Below, in pieces: positions 8,065 to 15,283 of a stretch of 19,592 bases of DNA (position 1 is its first letter; the number at the start of each line of letters is the position of its first letter). The stretch comes from JAVBME01 sp031552765 (lineage in GTDB: Bacteria > Bacillota > Negativicutes > Acidaminococcales > JAISLQ01), in NCBI GenBank assembly GCA_031552765.1, contig JAVBME010000039.1:1-19592 (forward strand). The letters are read 5' to 3'. The translations under genes were made by a program, and so were the position numbers. The notes below the pieces were generated by a model. That model was not told where the DNA came from. It did no database searches and saw nothing but the letters and a program-made list of their open reading frames with translations.

Positions 8065-8102
8065 CCCCTAACTGGGCCTCACTTACAGTTAGGGGGTTTT
8101 TT
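8065..8102 (+). terminator. Intrinsic terminator in the marC leader (candidate attenuator)
   Basis: CCCCTAACTG (8065-8074) pairs perfectly with CAGTTAGGGG (8086-8095) around an 11-nt loop, followed by G and six T residues. It lies between the promoter at 7988-8016 and the marC ribosome binding site. It could attenuate marC, end an RNA of about 80 nt, or simply be the terminator of the damaged gene upstream. No known riboswitch class was recognised in the short leader. Confidence 0.8.
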
Positions 8103-8137
8103 GCAAAGTATAAAAACAGGCTTTTGGAGGTAACGCC

Positions 8138-8812
8138 ATGACACCGCACGATATGCTATATACGTTCCTTTCCGCTTTCATGACCCTCTTTCCCGTGTTA
8201 AACCCCATCGGCAACGGGTTTATTGTAAACGACTTTTTGCGCAATCTGAATTATGAACAGCGTGATAAAATCATCAAAAAAATAACCTGCAACTGCTTTC
8301 TTATCGGCATCGGCAGCCTGGCTATAGGCAAATCCATCCTGCTGCTCTTTGCCCTGGCCGTACCCGTCATACAACTAGGCGGCGGCATCCTCATCTGCAA
8401 AATGGGCTTCGAGTGGCTATCCGGCCCTGTTGAGAGCGAAACAAGCGAAGGCGAACAAGCCATAGACAAAATAAACCTGGCCGAAATCGAACAAAAAGTA
8501 TTCTATCCTATCTCCTTTCCCATCTGCTTCGGACCGGGCAGTATATCCGTCATCTTCACCCTGATGGCCGGCGCGTCGGTGGACGGCAAATTTGTCGACA
8601 CAATCATAAACTATTTCATCTTGGCTCTCGTCATCGCGCTCATGTGCTTTATCATGTACTTCTTCTTTTCGCGCGGCGGCAAGCTGATGAGCAGACTGGG
8701 CCACTCCGGTAGCCTCATCATCAACAAACTGGTCGCTTTCTTCACCTTCTGCATCGGTATACAAATAATAATCACCGGCCTATCCAAAATATTCCATCTA
8801 TCTGTTTTATAA
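8138..8812 (+). CDS. MarC-family integral membrane protein
   Basis: The 224-aa product matches the MarC (UPF0056) family in length and layout: about six transmembrane segments (near 7-29, 53-73, 75-92, 120-143, 158-177 and 195-214), an N-terminal NPIGN (22-26) in the first helix, and GPGSISV (132-138) at the second half-repeat. The polar loop around 97-118 (ESETSEGEQAIDK) sits between the halves, as in the family. It is an inner-membrane protein. The family was once linked to multiple antibiotic resistance, but that link was not upheld and its substrate is unknown. Start: GGAGGT lies about 7 nt before ATG 8138. The gene stands alone between a leader with promoter and hairpin and its own terminator. 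The family assignment is confident; the cargo is not known. Confidence 0.9.
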   Translation: MTPHDMLYTFLSAFMTLFPVLNPIGNGFIVNDFLRNLNYEQRDKIIKKITCNCFLIGIGSLAIGKSILLLFALAVPVIQLGGGILICKMGFEWLSGPVESETSEGEQAIDKINLAEIEQKVFYPISFPICFGPGSISVIFTLMAGASVDGKFVDTIINYFILALVIALMCFIMYFFFSRGGKLMSRLGHSGSLIINKLVAFFTFCIGIQIIITGLSKIFHLSVL

Positions 8813-8845
8813 ATAAAAAGCCAGAGTTTTTGTTCTACATTTGCC

Positions 8846-8879
8846 AAAAAGCCCTCTCTTCTGTAGGGAGGGCTTTTTT
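8846..8879 (+). terminator. Intrinsic terminator of the MarC gene
   Basis: GCCCTCTC (8851-8858) pairs with GGGAGGGC (8866-8873), including one G-U pair, with a 7-nt loop. A run of six T residues follows, and A residues precede the stem. It lies 38 bp past the stop codon. Confidence 0.88.
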
Positions 8880-8921
8880 ATGCGCCACGCAAATGCAGGC
8901 GCTTTTCTACATATTTGTATA

Positions 8922-8950
8922 TTCACTCGTTAACCTTTATATGATATAAT
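8922..8950 (+). promoter_or_regulatory. Candidate promoter of the cDPG-synthetase-like gene
   Basis: A perfect TATAAT (8945-8950) lies 17 bp after TTCACT (8922-8927), which matches four of six -35 positions. Transcription would start near 8957, giving a leader of about 140 nt that includes the short frame at 8989-9039. Confidence 0.6.
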
Positions 8951-8988
8951 TTAACAATTCGCAATGTTATACAGAAAGGATCAAGATT

Positions 8989-9039
8989 ATGAACATCAGC
9001 CTTCGTGATAGACTGGTCTTATTCATAGAAGCGCCTTAA
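8989..9039 (+). CDS. Possible 16-residue leader peptide or gene remnant
   Basis: ATG 8989 is preceded by AAAGGA about 9 nt upstream and opens a frame MNISLRDRLVLFIEAP ending at TAA 9037-9039. It lies between the candidate promoter and the GTPase gene. The peptide has no run of a single amino acid, so classic attenuation is not suggested. It could be a leader peptide, the stub of a deleted gene, or chance. Confidence 0.3.
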   Translation: MNISLRDRLVLFIEAP

Positions 9040-9097
9040 AAACATATCAATATTAGTAAAAACACAACAAAGCGTAAACCTGAAGGGAGACCCGAAC

Positions 9098-10435
9098 ATG
9101 CAAAAGAAAAACATTGTCATCATCGGCGCTGCGGGGCGCGACTTTCACAACTTCAACACCGTCTACAGAGACAACCCGCAATATAACGTCGTAGCCTTCA
9201 CCGCCGCCCAGATACCGGACATCGCCGGCCGCAAATACCCGGCCGAACTGGCGGGCAAACTTTATCCAAACGGCATACCCATCGTCGACCAGGCCGACCT
9301 TGCCCCGCTTATAAAAGAAAAGGATGTCGACGAATGCGTCTTTGCCTATAGCGACATAAGCTACCAGGCACTCATGAACATCGGCGCGCTGGTCAACGCC
9401 GCCGGGGCGGATTTTACCCTGCTCGGCCCGAAAAACACCATGCTCAAAAGCAGCAAACCCGTCGTCGCGGTCGGCGCCGTACGCACAGGCTGCGGCAAGA
9501 GCCAGACCTCGCGTAAAATAGCCGAAATCCTCATCGAAAACGGCCTCAAAGTTGTCGCCGTGCGCCACCCCATGCCTTACGGCGACCTCAACGCGCAGAA
9601 AGTACAGCGCTTCGCCACCATCGATTGCCTCGGCAAACACTCCTGTACCATCGAAGAAATGGAAGAATACGAACCGCATATCGTCCGCGGCAATGTCATT
9701 TACGCCGGCGTCGATTATGAAGCGATCCTCCGCGCCGCGGAAAACGACCCCAGCGGCTGCGATGTCATACTCTGGGACGGCGGCAACAACGACTTCCCCT
9801 TCTATCAGCCCGACCTGATGGTCGCCGTAGTCGACCCCCTGCGCCCCGGGCACGAAGTATCCTATTACCCGGGCGAAGTCACCCTGCGCCTGGCAGACGC
9901 TGTCGTTATCAATAAAATCGACAGCGCCGACTATACCAACATCGGCATCGTCCGGGAAAACATCCGCAAAGTCAACCCCAAAGCTACCGTCATAGACGCC
10001 GCCAGCACCATCACAGTCGACAACATAGACGCCATCAAAGGCAAACGCGTCCTCGTGGTGGAAGACGGCCCCACCCTCACCCACGGCGAAATGAAAATAG
10101 GCGCCGGCGTCGTCGCCGCCCACCGCTTTGGCGCGGCCGAGCTGGTCGACCCTCGCCCCTACCTTGTCGGCAGGCTCAAAGAAACTTTTGCCAAGTACCC
10201 CGACATAGGCTGCCTGCTGCCGGCCATGGGCTACGGCGAAGAGCAGATGAAAGACCTGGCCGCCACCATCGCCGCCTGCGACTGCGACAGCGTCATCATC
10301 GCCACCCCTATCGACCTCAAGCGCGTCATCGACATCAAAAAAACCTGTGCCAAAGTCGACTACCAACTGCAAGAGATCGGCAAACCCGACCTTGCCATGG
10401 TACTGGGCAACCTGATAAAATCAATAAAGAAATAA
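9098..10435 (+). CDS. Cyclic 2,3-diphosphoglycerate synthetase-like GTPase (COG2403 family)
   Basis: The 445-aa product resembles the archaeal cyclic 2,3-diphosphoglycerate synthetase family, also annotated as predicted GTPase. An N-terminal Rossmann-like region (NIVIIGAAGRDFHNFN, residues 5-20) precedes a central P-loop nucleotide-binding domain with VGAVRTGCGKSQTSRKI (125-141), WDGGNND (226-232) and NKID (272-275), the guanine-specificity motif. The P-loop ends in GCGKS but lacks the usual first glycine. The characterised archaeal enzyme makes the cyclic phosphate ester of 2,3-bisphosphoglycerate, a thermoprotectant. In bacteria the role is unproven and the annotation is by family only. Start: AAGGGAG is about 8 nt before ATG 9098. 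The gene is monocistronic and convergent with the second hybrid kinase. Soluble, cytosolic. Confidence 0.85.
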   Translation: MQKKNIVIIGAAGRDFHNFNTVYRDNPQYNVVAFTAAQIPDIAGRKYPAELAGKLYPNGIPIVDQADLAPLIKEKDVDECVFAYSDISYQALMNIGALVNAAGADFTLLGPKNTMLKSSKPVVAVGAVRTGCGKSQTSRKIAEILIENGLKVVAVRHPMPYGDLNAQKVQRFATIDCLGKHSCTIEEMEEYEPHIVRGNVIYAGVDYEAILRAAENDPSGCDVILWDGGNNDFPFYQPDLMVAVVDPLRPGHEVSYYPGEVTLRLADAVVINKIDSADYTNIGIVRENIRKVNPKATVIDAASTITVDNIDAIKGKRVLVVEDGPTLTHGEMKIGAGVVAAHRFGAAELVDPRPYLVGRLKETFAKYPDIGCLLPAMGYGEEQMKDLAATIAACDCDSVIIATPIDLKRVIDIKKTCAKVDYQLQEIGKPDLAMVLGNLIKSIKK

Positions 10436-10445
10436 CCTGTCATAG

Positions 10446-10483
10446 AAAAATGCCTCCGGGAGTAAACCCCGGGGGCATTTTTC
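10446..10483. terminator. Bidirectional intrinsic terminator between convergent genes
   Basis: An 11-bp stem (about 10450-10460 with 10468-10478, one G-U pair) is flanked by AAAAA on the left and a T run on the right, so it can work from both directions. It starts 11 bp past the GTPase stop codon and about 95 bp past the stop of the minus-strand kinase gene. Confidence 0.85.
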
Positions 10484-10576
10484 GTATATACAAGGCAACG
10501 CTGTAGCAGCTTCACTGCCGCCTATAAATTGAGGCTTGAAAAATCACGCACATCGGCAACAAACGAACGGTTCAAG

Positions 10577-13336
10577 CTACTTTTCGTTATTCTTTTCCGC
10601 ATCCATAAGAAGCCCCAGTTTTGCGCGAAAATCACGTAACTGGTCAAGCAGTTCCGGCAAATGATCCCGGCAAAAATCCCAGTCGCCTTTTTTAGCGCTG
10701 GTTTCCAGCTGTTGCGCCAAATCTGCTATCACCGTCACCCCAATACTGCTCATAGTGCCTTTTATTCCATGTACCTCTATTGTAAAATTCTTGCTGTCGC
10801 CTCTGTTCAAAGACTCTGTCAACTGTTCTATAGCCTGTGGTATGCAGCGAAATATAATATCCAGCGACTTTTCAAGGACTTTAGGCGCGCCGTTTACCAT
10901 ACTCAGCGCCAAATCAACATCAAGCGCCTCTATTTGCCCACGCAGACGGTCGATTAAACCGCCTGCCGTCCGCACAGGCTGTAACTGTTGGTCAGTGTCA
11001 AAAAACGCCAGTTCTTTGGGCAGCCACTTTAACAACAGCTTGCCAAGCAGCGCCCTGTCTATGGGCTTTGTCAGATAGTCATCCATCCCGGCCATCAGCA
11101 ACGTCTCGCGCACCCCCGCAATGGCATTTGCGGTAATGGCTATTATAGGCAGGCGGCGGCTGTCATAGCCTTTTTTGCGCAAAAGCCTCGTAGTATCCAC
11201 ACCGTCTAATTCTGGCATCATATGATCCATAAACACCAAATCGTAATCTTTCTGACGGATCATGCAAATAGCTTTTTTGCCGCTTGGCGCGGTATCGCAT
11301 AATATACCGAACGACTGCAACATGCCGGCTGCCACATTTAAATTGCTTTCGTTGTCGTCAACCACCAACACTCGGGCAGCGGGAGCTTTAAAGACCAGCG
11401 TCTGCTTTTCCGAACTGGCAACCGCTCCCTCGTCGCCCGGCAATAGCGGCAGGGAGATATAAAACACCGTACCTTTTCCATACTCGCTTTCCAGCGATAT
11501 ATCGCCGCCCATCATCTCAATGAGGCTTTTGGATATGGACAGCCCCAGGCCCGAGCCACTTATTTTGCGGTTATTGCTCGAGTCTATTTGCTGAAAATTT
11601 TTAAAAGTCTTGGACATATCCTCTTTTTTGATACCTATCCCGGTATCTTCCACAACAAACAAGACCCTGCCCCCGCTATGCGAAGCCCTCAGTTTGATAT
11701 GGCCGTTATAGGTGAATTTTATAGCATTGCCGATGATATTGACCAACACCTGTCTGATTCTTACATCATCGCCACAAATGCACCACGGCAGATCGGGCGA
11801 AATATCCACCCTAAAAATCAGACCTTTTTTTTGCGCCGCATAAGAAAAGATGGACTGCAAATTGCCAAGCATTTCGTGTAAGTCAAAAGATACCTGGATT
11901 ATCTCGAGCTTGCCTGCTTCTATCTTGGAAAAATCCAGTATCTCATTTATGATGCCCAATAAAGCGCTGGAGGAAACCTTTATGTCGGAAACGCCCTTTC
12001 TTATATCCTCCGGCAACTTTTTGAGCAAAAGTATATCGGATATGCCGATAATTGCATTCATCGGCGTCCGTATTTCATGGCTCATATTTGATAAAAAACT
12101 GCTCTTGGCAAGGCTGGCCGCCTCGGCGGCCTCTTTTGCCGTAACCAGCTCGCCAAGCACTTTTTTTAGCTTACGCATGTCCCGCATATAGCCTGCCAGC
12201 TTATAAACATTATTATGCTTCACGCGTATAAGCTTTACCTCGGTAGGTACCAGTTCACCGGTCAAACTGCAGTGCGTCCATTCAAAAAATGCCTCGCCTT
12301 TTTCAAAAACCTCTTTCACCTTATTTACAATAACATCGCTCGACTTTTGGCCGTCAGGCTGGAACTCCGGCGAAAGATCGAAAAACTTCTCACAATACTC
12401 TTTTTTGCTTGACAGCCCGAACAACTTTACTGCCTCTTGGTTGCAGTCGACAACATTTAGGTTCTCGTCCCAAAAACCACAGGCTAAAGGCGTAGCGTCC
12501 AGCATTATCTGCACACGCTCGTCGGCGTCTTTTATACGTTGGATAAAAGCCTTCTGCTCGGTCAAATCCTTGACATAAGCCGCCAGTTCCCATGAACCCT
12601 TTATATTGACCCGAGCAAGCTTCACCTCTGCCGGGAACAACTCGCCGCTACTTTTTCTGTATACCCACTCGAAAGTCAAGGAACCTTCCTCAAATACCCT
12701 TTTATTGCACTCTTCGATCCATTCCGACGACAATCTGCCGTCAGGCTGATATTCAGGAAATAAATTCAAAAAATCCCTGCCAAACTCTTCGCAGCTATTC
12801 GAAGCAAACAAATTTAGCGTAGCTTTGTTGCAATACATAAATGAGAAATTTTCATCCCATAGCGCAATAGATAAAGGCGCCGCATCAAGCATGGTACAAA
12901 AAAAGCTGTTTTCCGCCTGCAATTCGGCCGCATCTCTATCCGCGTGCAAAGCGACCGGCTGCACATAGCCCAACACACACCCTTCATCGCCGTTTTTTAT
13001 GACCTGCAGCCACACGGTAGAAGAAATAAACTCGCCATCGGCATTTACATGCAGCCAGTTAAAATTCGCGGCCCCTTTTTCAAACGCTTCGGTTATCTTC
13101 TGATCAGCCTTTTCCATCGAAAGAATATTGTCAGGCTGGGTAAACGGCGACATGAGTTCGAAAGAATTATAATCGTCACCCAAACCAAACAACTCGGCGG
13201 CCTTTGGATTAAAATAAACAATTTCCCGGTGCCGGCTCAGACAAAGAGCGGCAAAAGGGCTCGCAGCCAGAAGAGTTTGTACCTCTTTTGTAAAATGCAA
13301 ATCGTACGTATCATATTTCACTTCACTTTGGCACAT
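10577..13336 (-). CDS. Soluble hybrid sensor histidine kinase with three PAS domains (PAS-PAS-PAS-HisKA-HATPase-REC-HPt)
   Basis: A 919-aa kinase with no membrane segment. Three PAS domains (about 18-136, 141-258, 275-390) are followed by HisKA with H420 in SHEIRTPMNAI, HATPase (N533/N537; DTGIGI from 564; GSGLGL near 593-598), one receiver (D660/D661, D704 in MDHMMPELDG, T735, K757) and a C-terminal HPt with H856 in VHGIKGT. All phosphorelay residues are intact. PAS2 and PAS3 are clearly related: both start MLDA-(A/T)-PL, have a WDEN turn, and contain E-(Y/F)-QPDG (197-200 and 327-330). PAS1 keeps QPDN. Start: AAGGA lies 8 nt before ATG 13336, better than the upstream GTG at 13363 with no good site. 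No response regulator is adjacent, so the output is unknown. It is divergent from the glycoside hydrolase operon. Confidence 0.92.
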   Translation of the reverse strand: MCQSEVKYDTYDLHFTKEVQTLLAASPFAALCLSRHREIVYFNPKAAELFGLGDDYNSFELMSPFTQPDNILSMEKADQKITEAFEKGAANFNWLHVNADGEFISSTVWLQVIKNGDEGCVLGYVQPVALHADRDAAELQAENSFFCTMLDAAPLSIALWDENFSFMYCNKATLNLFASNSCEEFGRDFLNLFPEYQPDGRLSSEWIEECNKRVFEEGSLTFEWVYRKSSGELFPAEVKLARVNIKGSWELAAYVKDLTEQKAFIQRIKDADERVQIMLDATPLACGFWDENLNVVDCNQEAVKLFGLSSKKEYCEKFFDLSPEFQPDGQKSSDVIVNKVKEVFEKGEAFFEWTHCSLTGELVPTEVKLIRVKHNNVYKLAGYMRDMRKLKKVLGELVTAKEAAEAASLAKSSFLSNMSHEIRTPMNAIIGISDILLLKKLPEDIRKGVSDIKVSSSALLGIINEILDFSKIEAGKLEIIQVSFDLHEMLGNLQSIFSYAAQKKGLIFRVDISPDLPWCICGDDVRIRQVLVNIIGNAIKFTYNGHIKLRASHSGGRVLFVVEDTGIGIKKEDMSKTFKNFQQIDSSNNRKISGSGLGLSISKSLIEMMGGDISLESEYGKGTVFYISLPLLPGDEGAVASSEKQTLVFKAPAARVLVVDDNESNLNVAAGMLQSFGILCDTAPSGKKAICMIRQKDYDLVFMDHMMPELDGVDTTRLLRKKGYDSRRLPIIAITANAIAGVRETLLMAGMDDYLTKPIDRALLGKLLLKWLPKELAFFDTDQQLQPVRTAGGLIDRLRGQIEALDVDLALSMVNGAPKVLEKSLDIIFRCIPQAIEQLTESLNRGDSKNFTIEVHGIKGTMSSIGVTVIADLAQQLETSAKKGDWDFCRDHLPELLDQLRDFRAKLGLLMDAEKNNEK

Positions 13337-13796
13337 ATCACCATTCCTTAAAATAGCATCCACCTGCCTACAAGTATATTTATTTTATCACCACAGATAA
13401 TTATAACAGGATTATTATAAATAGGAAATACAATAATCGAGGTAATATTTATCATCTACTGCAATAAAAATAACACCGCCTCTTCCCATCTGCCTTTCCC
13501 CAGAAAAACCCGTGGCCTTTGCGGTGCCAGCCGCCATAAAACCAGCTTGTTAGCGCAGGGAAAAAACTTGGCAAAAGTTTTGTCTTGATCTCCGCTCGAA
13601 AAGTAACAACTGTTCTTTCCCTGCAAAAAAGCGTCTTTTTTGCATTATTATTTTACAGTTTGCATGCATCTTTTTGCCAAAAATTATGTTTTACCCTTGC
13701 AATCATTTGTATAGACATGTTCTATAAAGCAATATATAATAGTAATTATAACATATAGTCATAACAACATAACTAAATGCAAGGGAGGTTTGTCCT
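13337..13796. other. Divergent intergenic region with promoter and palindromes
   Basis: About 460 bp between the second kinase and the GH13 gene with no credible coding frame. The left 150 bp are AT-rich and should hold the kinase promoter. The right half holds a perfect 10-bp inverted repeat (13622-13631 with 13635-13644, TGCAAAAAAG), two stretches shared with 5415-5452, and the promoter at 13712-13740. An imperfect palindrome overlaps that promoter at 13710-13726 (TATAGA, 5 nt, TCTATA). Confidence 0.5.
13712..13740 (+). promoter_or_regulatory. Promoter of the GH13-GH63 operon with overlapping operator-like palindrome
   Basis: TAGACA (13712-13717, five of six -35 positions) lies 17 bp before a perfect TATAAT (13735-13740). 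An imperfect dyad at 13710-13726 covers the -35 and the adjacent spacer, where a repressor would block RNA polymerase. Start codon at 13797 with a good ribosome binding site. Confidence 0.7.
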
Positions 13797-15260
13797 ATGT
13801 CACTATGGCCCAAACACCCGGTAATTTACGAAATAAACGCCTGGACTTGGCTGCATGAATTGAGCAAGCGCTACAAAAAAACCATCAGCCTCGCCAACGT
13901 ACCCGCGGCGGAGTGGGACGATTTGGCCGGGCGCGGCTTTGACGCCGTCTGGTTTATGGGGGTCTGGGAACGCAGCCCTAAAGGTATAAGTATCGCGCTC
14001 AACAATCCCGGCCTCATGGCAGACTTTCGCCAGGCACTGCCGGATATGAAGAAAGAGGACATCGTTGGTTCACCCTATTGCATACGCAACTATACCGTCG
14101 ACCCGCGCCTCGGCGGCCCGGCCGGGCTGGCCGCGGCCCGCGCCCAGCTGAAAAAGCGCGGTCTGCTCCTTCTTTTAGACTTTGTGCCAAACCACGTCGC
14201 GCCCGACCACCCCTGGACGACGGAGCACCCTGAATACTTCATCGGCGGCACTGCCGGGGAACTGGCGCAAAACCCCGGCCACTTCCTGCAAATAGGTAAA
14301 AACATCATCGCCTGTGGGCGCGACCCATATTTCCCTCCCTGGCCGGATGTAGTACAGCTAAACGCCTTTCACCCCGGCCTGCGCCGCGCGGTAAAGGACA
14401 CCCTCTCCGCTATCGCCCGGCAGGCCGACGGCGTCCGCTGCGACATGGCCATGCTGCTTGTCCGCGACGTTTTTGCCGAAACCTGGGGCCCTAAAGCAGG
14501 CGAAAAATCGGCAGAGGAGTACTGGCGCGAAATCATCTCCTCTGTCAAAAAAGATTTTCCCGGTTTCCTCTTTGCCGCCGAAGCCTATTGGGATATGGAA
14601 TGGGAACTGCAACAACAAGGTTTTGACTACTGCTACGACAAACGCCTCTACGACCGCCTGCTGCACGAACTACCGGAAAACATCAGGGGGCGCCTGTCGG
14701 CTGAATACTCCTACCAGGAAAAACTGCTCCGCTTTCTCGAAAACCACGACGAGCCGCGGGCGCGGGCAGTTTTCGACCGGGAGCAGGAAAAAGCCGCCGC
14801 CGTGGTCGCCTTCACCGCCCCCGGCGCCAAACTAATACACGAAGGCCAGGCCGCAGGTAAAAAGGTCCGGTTGCCGGTCTTTCTCGGCCGCCGGCCCATT
14901 GAGGAGGGCGACAGTGAGCTGGAACGCTTTTACCAGGCGCTGCTGGCTGCAAAACTATGCGCAGGTGAATGGCAGATGTGCGAAACAAGCGGCTGGCCGG
15001 ACAATCAAACAAACCAAAATATTCTGGCCTGGACCTGGACTGATGGCAAAAACCGGCACATCGTGGCGGTCAATTACGCCGCCCGGCAGTCGCAGGGATG
15101 GGTGCGCCTTCCCTGGGCTGACCTCGGCGCAGGGGCGCTGGAACTTAAAGACCGCCTGTCCGGGCAGTCATTCGAACGCGAAAGGCGCGACCTCGTGGAA
15201 AATGGTCTCTACGTCGACCTCCCGCCTTGGCAGTACCATGTCCTTTCATTCACACTGTGA
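13797..15260 (+). CDS. GH13 alpha-amylase-family glycoside hydrolase, cytosolic
   Basis: The 487-aa product has a (beta/alpha)8 barrel with the GH13 conserved regions: LDFVPNH (127-133), GVRCDMA with nucleophile D216, FAAEAYW with acid/base E262, and ENHDEPRA with D318 as the third carboxylate. A C-terminal beta domain (about 405-487) follows. There is no signal peptide, so the substrate should be internal: a glucan, maltooligosaccharide or small glucoside. The exact specificity cannot be read. Start: AAGGGAGGT is 7 nt before ATG 13797. A GH63-type glucosidase follows 23 nt later and is surely co-transcribed. The catalytic residues are intact, so it should be active as a hydrolase or transglycosylase. 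Confidence 0.92.
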   Translation: MSLWPKHPVIYEINAWTWLHELSKRYKKTISLANVPAAEWDDLAGRGFDAVWFMGVWERSPKGISIALNNPGLMADFRQALPDMKKEDIVGSPYCIRNYTVDPRLGGPAGLAAARAQLKKRGLLLLLDFVPNHVAPDHPWTTEHPEYFIGGTAGELAQNPGHFLQIGKNIIACGRDPYFPPWPDVVQLNAFHPGLRRAVKDTLSAIARQADGVRCDMAMLLVRDVFAETWGPKAGEKSAEEYWREIISSVKKDFPGFLFAAEAYWDMEWELQQQGFDYCYDKRLYDRLLHELPENIRGRLSAEYSYQEKLLRFLENHDEPRARAVFDREQEKAAAVVAFTAPGAKLIHEGQAAGKKVRLPVFLGRRPIEEGDSELERFYQALLAAKLCAGEWQMCETSGWPDNQTNQNILAWTWTDGKNRHIVAVNYAARQSQGWVRLPWADLGAGALELKDRLSGQSFERERRDLVENGLYVDLPPWQYHVLSFTL

Positions 15261-15283
15261 AAATAACCTAAGGAGATGACGCT

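Noticed and set aside
9053..10372. Long open frame (439 codons) on the minus strand opposite the GTPase gene
   Set aside because: It mirrors the GC-rich third positions of the real gene, has a valine/aspartate/glycine-biased composition, no ribosome binding site and no recognisable domain.
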